Of a stretch of 33,012 nucleotides of DNA, positions 7,068 to 13,430 are shown piece by piece (positions within the stretch are counted from its first letter, which is position 1; each line of letters starts with the position of its first letter). The notes beneath the pieces were generated by a model that searched no databases, was not told the origin of the DNA, and was given only the letters and a program-made list of their open reading frames with translations. The DNA comes from Candidatus Woesearchaeota archaeon (lineage in GTDB: Archaea; Nanobdellota; Nanobdellia; Woesearchaeales; JACPBV01). The stretch covers positions 1-33,012 of the forward strand of contig JAHWHQ010000121.1 in the NCBI GenBank assembly GCA_019323195.1, in the 5' to 3' direction. Both the position numbers and the translations under genes were made by a program.

Positions 7068-8207
7068 TCATGCCTTATATGCTTCCATTTTCATGGCATA
7101 TCTTATAGCTGCCCCCTCAATTATATGTTTAATGGGCATACCAATAGGTATAGGGCGAGTAACCCTTAAGATATAGCGATCATTAAGGCTTAATATCTTT
7201 TCTATAAATCCTTCTTCCTCTCCTGGCTCTAATGTATCTTCATGCTGTGGTACGATAAAAAAATGTCTCCTATTTGATTTTTCAATCGTATTGGTGTTCT
7301 TAGACTCAACACTCATAAAATATGCATCATGCCCGTAATCTTTTGGGACAATGACAACAATATCATGATAAATAGGATTGCCATACCCTATTATCTCTAA
7401 TCTTTTTATGCCTCCAAAACTAAATTCATCTTCCCTTGTGGGTATTATGCTATTAACCTCCCCATGATCTATTATCTCTCTTGGATCCCCTGATTCATAG
7501 AATTTCTTATACTCCCTTTGGATCATTGGCTCAGGAGGCTTTTCACCAAAAAGTATGGAATAAACATTCTTGATCCTGAATTCCATCTCCTTGAGGGGAG
7601 GTATCTTGTCCGTTCCCATGAATATCCCAAGATTAACTTCCATATCCTGGCATGCCTTTATTATACATTCTTTGATATATCCTTTCAGCTTATGCACATA
7701 GTCTTTTTTTGTCACTCCCCCTTCCAACCTCGACAATAAGTGGTCTATACCACCGTACCTTTCTCTTAAGTTATAATCTGGGTCGCAGTTAGAGAATATG
7801 ATTCTTTCCCTAAATGAATCCCAGTCGTACGATAACAGCCTTGACGCCCTTTCAATATCTATGTTTTCAAGCAGCAGGTCATAATCCGGTTCCTGCATGG
7901 TAAGAACAGGTATGAATCTTTTTTTATCTTTTGCTTTTTCCTCTATAGATCCTTTGATTAAAAGCGATTCCCAAAAATCTGGATACTCCACAAAAATAAA
8001 ATTAGGTTTTATTGAAATGACCCTGCGGGAAATATCCTCACTTTTTCTGACATCAGACAGCCTTGGCCCTTTAAATACCTCAACAGGATAGCCCTCTTTT
8101 TTGAGTTTCTTAATAAGTTCAGAAGATACCTTATCTATACTGTTGACTATGGTGATATAGAACTGCTCTTTCCTTATTAGTTCCTCTAACTCTTCTGCAA
8201 AAGCCAT
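7068..8207 (-). CDS. Hypothetical protein, 379 aa
   Basis: I do not recognise this protein. The first 120 residues alternate short strands and helices ('FYITIVNSID', 'GYPVEVFKG', 'PNFIFVEYPD', 'RFIPVLTMQEP') in a pattern like a receiver or flavodoxin-like alpha/beta fold, but the catalytic Asp and Lys of response regulators are not clear. The middle (170-230) is helical and charged. The C-terminal 130 residues are strand-rich ('FGGIKRLEIIGYGNPIYHDIVVIV', shortened here to its pattern of alternating hydrophobics, and 'YILRVTRPIPIGMPI'). There are no membrane helices or metal motifs. The start is 19 bp after the uS7 stop on the same strand, with no well-placed TATA box of its own, so it may be the last gene of an rps12-rps7 transcription unit, where EF-1A and uS10 are often found in other archaea. 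Confidence 0.6.
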   Translation of the reverse strand: MAFAEELEELIRKEQFYITIVNSIDKVSSELIKKLKKEGYPVEVFKGPRLSDVRKSEDISRRVISIKPNFIFVEYPDFWESLLIKGSIEEKAKDKKRFIPVLTMQEPDYDLLLENIDIERASRLLSYDWDSFRERIIFSNCDPDYNLRERYGGIDHLLSRLEGGVTKKDYVHKLKGYIKECIIKACQDMEVNLGIFMGTDKIPPLKEMEFRIKNVYSILFGEKPPEPMIQREYKKFYESGDPREIIDHGEVNSIIPTREDEFSFGGIKRLEIIGYGNPIYHDIVVIVPKDYGHDAYFMSVESKNTNTIEKSNRRHFFIVPQHEDTLEPGEEEGFIEKILSLNDRYILRVTRPIPIGMPIKHIIEGAAIRYAMKMEAYKA

Positions 8208-8226
8208 TTTTAACAGTTAAGAATTC

Positions 8227-8829
8227 TTACCTGCTGGCATCCGCCTGCCTTTCTGTCTCCATCTTTTTGGAGATTGCGTTGGAAGCCCTGTCCATCCTGT
8301 ATGTATTGATTATCTCGTCTGCTAAGGCCTCTACAATCCCTTTCTTGGAATTGAAGCATTTATGGTATGCGCCCTGCGTCATAAGCCTCAGGACGATGTC
8401 AATCCTCCTTTGGGGCGCGCATTCGACAGCCTTGGGATACCTTGCTCCCCCGTACTCTATCGTTATTATCTCCTCCCTTGGAGCAGCGTTCTCAAGCGCC
8501 TTTACAAAGACCTTTACAGGGTTTTCCTTTGTCTTTTTCTCTATAAGCCTAAAGGCGTCTTCAACGATGTCATATGAGGTCTGCGCTTTCCCTGTTGTCT
8601 TGGAGCTTGTCTTGAAATGCTTTTTGCCCTTATGGCCGGGTATCATGATCTTGTTTATCAGCCTTTCGACGATGAATATCTTGGACTTATGGAACTTATT
8701 TCCGTGGTACCTTGCTCCTGTCTTAGGGACAATCTTAGGTTCCAGGGTGATATATCTTTTAAGCCCTGCATCCTCTAGCTTGATACCCTCTACGTTCCAC
8801 CTGTTAAATGCCAGTACATCAGCAGTCAT
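8227..8829 (-). CDS. rps7: 30S ribosomal protein uS7
   Basis: This is ribosomal protein uS7, a primary binder of the 3' major domain of 16S rRNA that helps form the E-site and mRNA exit channel. The 200-residue length is typical of archaea. Recognisable segments are 'IPGHKGKKHFKTSSKTTGK' (about 73-91), 'KVFVKALENAAPREE' and 'YPKAVECAPQRRIDIVLR', and the C-terminal helix carries 'MDRASNAISKKMETE'. A TATA-like minus-strand sequence at 8855-8867 would start transcription about 5 nt before the ATG, so it can be transcribed independently of uS12, from which it is separated by 83 bp. The usual archaeal neighbours downstream (EF-1A, uS10) are absent. Confidence 0.97.
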   Translation of the reverse strand: MTADVLAFNRWNVEGIKLEDAGLKRYITLEPKIVPKTGARYHGNKFHKSKIFIVERLINKIMIPGHKGKKHFKTSSKTTGKAQTSYDIVEDAFRLIEKKTKENPVKVFVKALENAAPREEIITIEYGGARYPKAVECAPQRRIDIVLRLMTQGAYHKCFNSKKGIVEALADEIINTYRMDRASNAISKKMETERQADASR

Positions 8830-8912
8830 TTTGATTATTACCTTATTGCTTCTTGATTTTTATTTTAGTTGTGCGCTAATGGGGAGGCCAATGATTGAAA
8901 AAGTAAGAAAAT

Positions 8913-9350
8913 TTATTTTCTTGCTTTTTCTATTATACCTCTCCTTAATGCATTTAAGCTTTGATCATTAACCTTGATAACCTGCCATCTTACTCCGGGG
9001 ATGTCTCCTTTGGACTTGCCTTTCGCCCCTCCGATGCATTCGACCATTACCTCATCGTGCTCATCTATAAGCTTTGTTGCGCCGTCTCTTGGGCAGAATG
9101 CTGTTATCTGCCTTCCGTTCTTAATAAGCTGTACCCTGACGCATTTCCTCATGGCAGAGTTTGGCTGTTTTGCCTCGAACTGGACCTTTTCAAGGACGAT
9201 GCCTTTAGCCTGTGAAGCGCCTCTTAAAGGGTCTGATTTCTCCTTTAATCTCTTCATCCTTTTAGTATAATACTGGCTCTTCCACCTGGCTTTAGCCCTT
9301 TTCTTCTTTAATTTGCTTCCAGCGTTCAGTCCTCTTGATTTATTAGCCAT
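8913..9350 (-). CDS. rps12: 30S ribosomal protein uS12
   Basis: This is ribosomal protein uS12 of the decoding centre. The 145 residues match the archaeal length. Conserved segments include 'GIVLEKVQFEAKQPNSAMRKCVRVQLI' (cited as the region 49-75 holding the KQPNSAxRK motif), 'ITAFCPRDGATKLIDEHDEV' and 'GGAKGKSKGDIPGVRW' (loop near the decoding site). A TATA box on the minus strand (9376-9384) lies 27-30 bp before the ATG, so the gene has its own promoter. In many archaea uS12 follows nusA directly. Here more than 2.2 kb of unrelated DNA separates them. Confidence 0.97.
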   Translation of the reverse strand: MANKSRGLNAGSKLKKKRAKARWKSQYYTKRMKRLKEKSDPLRGASQAKGIVLEKVQFEAKQPNSAMRKCVRVQLIKNGRQITAFCPRDGATKLIDEHDEVMVECIGGAKGKSKGDIPGVRWQVIKVNDQSLNALRRGIIEKARK

Positions 9351-9511
9351 TTCAACTAGAAGAATTTAAGTTTAGTTTAAAAAGCTTGTGTTTTAAGAGG
9401 GAAAAAAAGCCCTATAAGGGGGATGTATGGGCAATAGATAGGCTGTATTAAGGTGATAATAGCCCCTATATTGGATTATCTAAACTGCAATTTGGCAGGA
9501 TAATGTTAAAC

Positions 9512-9549
9512 TTTTTATATCCTTATCGGTTTGCTTTAGATAGAGGGGG
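9512..9549 (+). promoter_or_regulatory. TATA box and Shine-Dalgarno of M29 aminopeptidase
   Basis: The TATA box TTTTTATAT (9512-9520) predicts transcription from about 9543. GAGGGGG at 9543-9549 lies 6 nt before the ATG at 9556, so here a ribosome-binding site supports the start. Confidence 0.55.
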
Positions 9550-9555
9550 TTAACA

Positions 9556-10767
9556 ATGAGAATCGATCCTGATATGGAAAAATGGGCTGATATCCTGATA
9601 GGCTATTCCCTAAAAGAACAGGCAAAAGAACTGAATATGCCGCTTAATGATAAGCCTGTCCTGGTTATCGGAGAGACAGTTTCCAGGCCGTTGATGGAAG
9701 CATTAGAGGTTAGGATCTTGAAAGAAGGTGCACATCCGGTACTGATTCCTCATTTTCCAACCCATAAGTTTGGTTATAATGCAGGCTTGCCTGCTATATT
9801 GCATGGGACTGAAAAGCAAAGAACATTCATCCCGGAAGGATTTAAAAAATTCTGGGAAGAAGCGGGTGGTTTTGTATATATAATAGGCACAGAGGAACCC
9901 TATCTCTTTCGTGATCATTCTGAAAGATTTTCAGAGATCAGGAAAGCAAATAAGGGCCTTATTGATCTCAGGATGGGCAAACCCTGGACCGGCACCTTAT
10001 TTCCCACGCATGCTGAATCTGTTGTTGAAGGGTTTCCTTCTTTAGATGAATATGCTGATTTTATCTTAAAGGCATCATTACTTGATTATAAAGAGATGAG
10101 CATATCTCAGGATGAGATTAAGGGTTTGATGGATGCATCAGATACCATAACTGTAAAAAGCTATGATCCTGATAAAAGGAAATTATATGAGCTTAACATG
10201 AATATTGGTGAAAATAAAGTCATAAAAGGTGATGGTAAGATAAATGTTCCTGATGGCGAGGTATTTACAAGCCCATATCCGAACTCTGTTGAAGGTGAGA
10301 TCTACCTTGATATTCCGATAATTCGTGATGGGGCAGAGATCTCAGGGGTTTACTTGAAATTTGAAAAAGGCAGGATTGTTGATTACAGTGCACAAAAGGG
10401 ATTAGATAAGCTCAGGTCTATAATAGAAACTGATGAAGGCTCACATAAGGCTGGAGAGATTGCTGTTGCTACTAACTATGAAATTGTCAGGAGCTTGATG
10501 AATGAATTATTCGCTGAAAAGATAGGTGGGACGATCCATCTTGCCGTAGGGTCTTCCTATGAGATGTGTTACCCTGAATTGGACGGATTAGTTGCAGGAA
10601 AAAAACAAGAAGCCCTTCAGAAGCTTATAGAAGATGGAAGATTTAACCCCTCTTCCCAGCATTTGGACCTTCCTAAAGATTACAGGAATCCCCAAAATGG
10701 AGAGGAGTTGATCATAGGAAGTACACTGGTGGTATGGAAAGATAATAAGTGGACTGCGAGGTATTGA
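9556..10767 (+). CDS. M29 family metallo-aminopeptidase (AmpS/PepS-like)
   Basis: This is a two-metal aminopeptidase of family M29, which removes N-terminal residues from peptides in the cytoplasm. The 403 residues match the family (about 400). The N-terminal alpha/beta domain begins 'WADILIGYSL'. Metal-binding signatures follow in the usual order: 'VPDGEVFTSPYPNSVEG' (about 234-250, with metal Glu), 'HKAGEIAVATNY' (about 298-309, Glu), 'GTIHLAVGSSYEM' (His) and 'QHLDLPKD' (His-x-Asp). There is no signal peptide. The gene stands alone with its own TATA box and Shine-Dalgarno sequence and lies within the interruption between nusA and uS12. Its 3' end faces the methyltransferase pseudogene across 51 bp. 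Confidence 0.9.
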   Translation: MRIDPDMEKWADILIGYSLKEQAKELNMPLNDKPVLVIGETVSRPLMEALEVRILKEGAHPVLIPHFPTHKFGYNAGLPAILHGTEKQRTFIPEGFKKFWEEAGGFVYIIGTEEPYLFRDHSERFSEIRKANKGLIDLRMGKPWTGTLFPTHAESVVEGFPSLDEYADFILKASLLDYKEMSISQDEIKGLMDASDTITVKSYDPDKRKLYELNMNIGENKVIKGDGKINVPDGEVFTSPYPNSVEGEIYLDIPIIRDGAEISGVYLKFEKGRIVDYSAQKGLDKLRSIIETDEGSHKAGEIAVATNYEIVRSLMNELFAEKIGGTIHLAVGSSYEMCYPELDGLVAGKKQEALQKLIEDGRFNPSSQHLDLPKDYRNPQNGEELIIGSTLVVWKDNKWTARY

Positions 10768-10818
10768 TGGTTTAAATACGCTTATACATTTGAGGATTTA
10801 AGAGATAGCATCTTGAAT

Positions 10819-11323
10819 TCAAAAATCCCATCCAATATCCATAGGGCTCGTCTGTATATCAGGCATGAATGAGCTTTCTCTTATGACATATACGCTCATA
10901 TATCTTTTACTCCCTGGAATGTGGCTTACTTTCTTTAACAATACATTAACTGCATTATCAAAATCTTTTGCTGGAGGCCTTTCGTTAGAATTCGAGACGA
11001 TCAGAAGTCCTGAGTTACTTTGGAGTTTTCTGGCAACCTCCTGAAGTAATAGTTCCTGATTCTCTTTGGTTTTTTGGATTGCTTCTGCTTGATTTTCACC
11101 AAGCATTTTATAAAAATCCACATTGCTGTAAAGTCCCAGCATCAGGAATAAATCAACTTTATCATCTTCAAAAGGAAGGTTTTTTGCATCTGCATATCTG
11201 AATTCAAAATCGGATGGAAGTTTCCCACTTCTTCTTAATCCTTTGATATCTTCTTTAATCCTTTGGGCTGTTATCCACCCCTATAAGTCTATTATTTATA
11301 AGCATAGTGGATTTAAAGTACAT
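10819..11323 (-). pseudogene. Broken SAM-dependent methyltransferase gene (frameshift, N-terminus missing)
   Basis: The intact downstream part (ATG at 11142, 107 residues) begins 'MLGLYSNVD' and continues into a class I methyltransferase C-terminal half. The same frame reads back to about 11258 as 'RIKEDIKGLRRSGKLPSDF' followed by 'EFRYADAKNLPFEDDKVDLF', the classic motif III/IV region. Upstream, a different frame starting at ATG 11323 encodes 'NNRLIGVDNSPK' (the second beta strand with the SAM ribose-binding Asp) and then stops. Shifting frame near 11258-11266 joins the two smoothly, so a small indel has broken the gene. The glycine-rich SAM motif I and everything before it are missing, and the 5' end abuts the foldback element at 11333. 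I conclude a decayed methyltransferase, probably truncated near that element. Confidence 0.7.
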
Positions 11324-11332
11324 TTTTTATTT

Positions 11333-11532
11333 GCTATGTTGAAAATCTCGCTCCGCTTCGGGTTAGCAGCTTCAAAATCCTTGATGTTCTAATTAATGGC
11401 TGACGTTCCCCGATGGGGTGGCTAAAAGCCATAAATTTTGTTACACAAAATTTAAATTGACCCCTTGTCAGCTTAAAGACTCATTTAATAGGATTTTGAC
11501 CTTAGGCTGCTAACCTGCATTTTCAACACAGC
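11333..11532 (+). mobile_element. MITE-like foldback element, complete copy
   Basis: This is a 200-bp non-coding element whose ends are inverted repeats. GCTATGTTGAAAAT (11333-11346) matches the reverse complement of 11519-11532 with one mismatch. GGTTAGCAGC (11361-11370) pairs with GCTGCTAACC (11505-11514), and TCAAAATCCT (11372-11381) pairs with AGGATTTTGA (11490-11499). Inside are GCTGAC/GTCAGC (about 11399-11404 with 11467-11472), CCCC-GA-TGGGG, GGCT/AGCC and AATTTTG/CAAAATT hairpins. No reading frame is present. Related sequences lie at about 577-650, 1224-1385 and 24492-24530. No obvious target-site duplication could be seen. It may be a non-autonomous transposable element or a structured RNA gene. 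It occupies most of the 259-bp gap between the pseudogene and nusA. Confidence 0.65.
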
Positions 11533-11582
11533 CTTTTGGGTTTGTCCTGCAGTAAAATAATAGAATATATCAACTTTTATAT

Positions 11583-11996
11583 TCAAACAACCCTTATATC
11601 CTCAAAATCGAAATACCTTCTTGTTATTTCCTTAAGGTTGTTCAGGTTCTTCTTTTCCCTTCCTATCAGAAGCCCTTTTGTCTTTGTGTCAGGCCCGAAT
11701 ATCCTTATGACCTTATCTTCCTCATTGATGTCATTCACCTGCAGCGGCATGATAAAATTCCTTATGAACTGCCTTACGTCAGCAGAGAACTCAACGATCT
11801 TGACCTTCTTGTTCAGCAGGGACTCCAGCCTTCTGACGTTGCTTCCTCCCTTGCCAATTGCCTTCCCGATCTCGTTTTCCTCTACCACGAATATGAGCTG
11901 CTCGTTGTCTATGCAGTCTTTCAGCCTTGCTTTTGTCAGGCTTTCAAATATCTGCATATATTTCATCAGGTTAATGTCATATTTTATCTTGTTCAT
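11583..11996 (-). CDS. nusA: NusA-like KH-domain transcription factor
   Basis: This is an archaeal NusA-like protein, two KH RNA-binding domains without the bacterial N-terminal polymerase-binding domain, thought to act in transcription elongation or termination. With the start at 11996 it has 137 residues. The first KH carries 'VVEENEIGKAIGKGGSNVRRLE' (the GxxG loop is GKGG) and the second 'LLIGREKKNLNNLKE' (loop GREK). I choose 11996 rather than the ATG at 12038 because its ATG overlaps the eL30 stop in an ATGA tetranucleotide (11993-11996), a sign of translational coupling. It is the last gene of the RNA polymerase operon, as in many archaea, but is followed by the foldback element instead of uS12. 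Confidence 0.9.
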   Translation of the reverse strand: MNKIKYDINLMKYMQIFESLTKARLKDCIDNEQLIFVVEENEIGKAIGKGGSNVRRLESLLNKKVKIVEFSADVRQFIRNFIMPLQVNDINEEDKVIRIFGPDTKTKGLLIGREKKNLNNLKEITRRYFDFEDIRVV

Positions 11997-12274
11997 AGGG
12001 GTACGCTCAGGATAGAAATAGAGAACGATTTCTTGCATAATATCCCCAGCTCATCGCTTGGGTACTTAAGCCTTATTACCTGCACCTTGCCTAGTTTGGA
12101 ATAATAATCAACGCATCCTTCTATCTTTTCCGAGCAGTTTGAGCTTAGGTAGACCTTCTTTACTTTACCCTGCTTAAGGCTCTTCATCGTCCTGTCTGCC
12201 CCTACTATGATCTTCTTTCCCTTAAGCAGCTTCCTTATCTCGTTTATGTCCTTGTCCTTGCTTTTTTCCGCCAT
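11993..12274 (-). CDS. rpl30e: 50S ribosomal protein eL30
   Basis: This is ribosomal protein eL30, an L7Ae-fold protein of the large subunit. It has 93 residues. The family core 'IIVGADRTMKSLKQGKVKKVYLSSNC' (residues 22-47) and 'YPSDELGILCKKSFSISIL' are clear. It sits between rpoA'' (10 bp upstream) and nusA (overlap ATGA) in the standard archaeal order. The C-terminus is slightly short for the family but ends at the coupled stop. Confidence 0.95.
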   Translation of the reverse strand: MAEKSKDKDINEIRKLLKGKKIIVGADRTMKSLKQGKVKKVYLSSNCSEKIEGCVDYYSKLGKVQVIRLKYPSDELGILCKKSFSISILSVPL

Positions 12275-12284
12275 TTTATAGCCC

Positions 12285-13415
12285 TTACTTTGTCTCTGTT
12301 ACCAGCCCAGGAAGCCCTGTGCCTACCGGAACGGGCTGGTTAAGCATCACGTTCTCGACTACGCTGCTAAGCTTGTCCCTTTCACCCACCAGGGCAGCGC
12401 TTGTTATATGCCTTATCGGCGTTTCAAAGCTTGCCCTTGCAAGTACAGAGCTTTTCTGTGATACTATGCCGTACCTTGTAATGCCCTTTATCTCCCCCGA
12501 ATTGCACATCGTGTCTGCGACAAGCATTATGTGCCTTATGTCAACATCCAGGCCCTGGCTTTCGATGACCTTGAATACCTCATTGATGATGGCCTGCCTT
12601 GCAGCCTCTACGCCCAGTATCTTCTGCATCTCAAAGATGTCATTTGTCGTTATCCTTGTGCTGTCGACATATTCCAGCTCCATGATATCCTTCAGGTTTG
12701 ACCCTGAGGTTATGATTATGTATTCCTCCCCTCTCCTTACAGGAAGGACCTGCGAGATCCCTTTTACCCCCTTCAGGTGTATGTTCTTTATCTTCTCCTT
12801 GTCCAGGTAGACCTGGTTGATGCTTTCTTCCTTTGTCTTTGATTTTAACACTATCGATTCCTTGTTGGTCTTTAGGTTATATCCTTTTATCCCTTTCTTC
12901 ACTGAATTGGCCACCTGGGTCTCTGTCACCCCTATCTCCTTCATCCTCTCAGCATCCAGGTTCAGCTCTATAGATGACTCTGCTATATTGATCTGGCATT
13001 CTGAGACCACCTCATGAAGCAGGGTTTCCTTTATTGACATGGCTATGTCCCTTATGTCCTTTCCCTTTGAATATGGCTCGTTGAGGTATATCTCCATCAT
13101 AGGGGTTTTCAGCTGGCTTCTTCCGTCTAATATCTCGATGATCCTTGGAAGGCCCATCGTGATGTTCATCTCTGCGACTCCTGCAAAATGGAACGTGTTC
13201 AGGGTCATCTGTGTTCCCGGCTCTCCTATGCTTTCAGCCGAGACCACTCCCACGCATTCACCCGGCTCTACTCTTGTATTATCATACTCTTCCAGGGCAG
13301 CTTCCAGGATTTTCTTTATTTTTGTCTCAGGCATGCCCTTGGTATATTCCTTAATCCCGTCCAGTATCTTCACTGGCAGCTTGTCCTTGTATCCTGTAAA
13401 TATTGACATCTTCAT
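12285..13415 (-). CDS. rpoA2: DNA-directed RNA polymerase subunit A''
   Basis: This is the C-terminal part of the largest RNA polymerase subunit, encoded separately as in nearly all archaea, with 376 residues. It holds the trigger-loop region 'GEPGTQMTLNTFHFAGVA' (about 66-83) followed by 'ITMGLPRIIEILDGR'. The end carries 'RHIMLVADTMCNSGEI' and 'VLARASFETPIRHI', both standard for A''. Two in-frame ATGs lie at the 5' end. A Shine-Dalgarno-like GGGTGA sits so close to the first (13415) that the second (13409) may be the true start. It follows rpoA' after 15 bp. Confidence 0.97.
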   Translation of the reverse strand: MKMSIFTGYKDKLPVKILDGIKEYTKGMPETKIKKILEAALEEYDNTRVEPGECVGVVSAESIGEPGTQMTLNTFHFAGVAEMNITMGLPRIIEILDGRSQLKTPMMEIYLNEPYSKGKDIRDIAMSIKETLLHEVVSECQINIAESSIELNLDAERMKEIGVTETQVANSVKKGIKGYNLKTNKESIVLKSKTKEESINQVYLDKEKIKNIHLKGVKGISQVLPVRRGEEYIIITSGSNLKDIMELEYVDSTRITTNDIFEMQKILGVEAARQAIINEVFKVIESQGLDVDIRHIMLVADTMCNSGEIKGITRYGIVSQKSSVLARASFETPIRHITSAALVGERDKLSSVVENVMLNQPVPVGTGLPGLVTETK

Positions 13416-13430
13416 TCACCCTGTTTATAT

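Noticed and set aside
8267..8971. Plus-strand ORF of 234 residues
   Set aside because: It is antisense to the clearly conserved uS7 gene and the start of uS12, and hydrophobic only because it mirrors a basic protein.
9400..9480. Possible C/D-box sRNA or terminator in the uS12/M29 gap (CCCTATAAGGGGG and GCCCCTATA)
   Set aside because: The two sequences are mostly direct rather than inverted repeats and no proper C and D box pair is present.
11536..12015. Plus-strand ORF of 159 residues
   Set aside because: It is antisense to nusA; nusA is supported by two KH motifs and by coupling to eL30.
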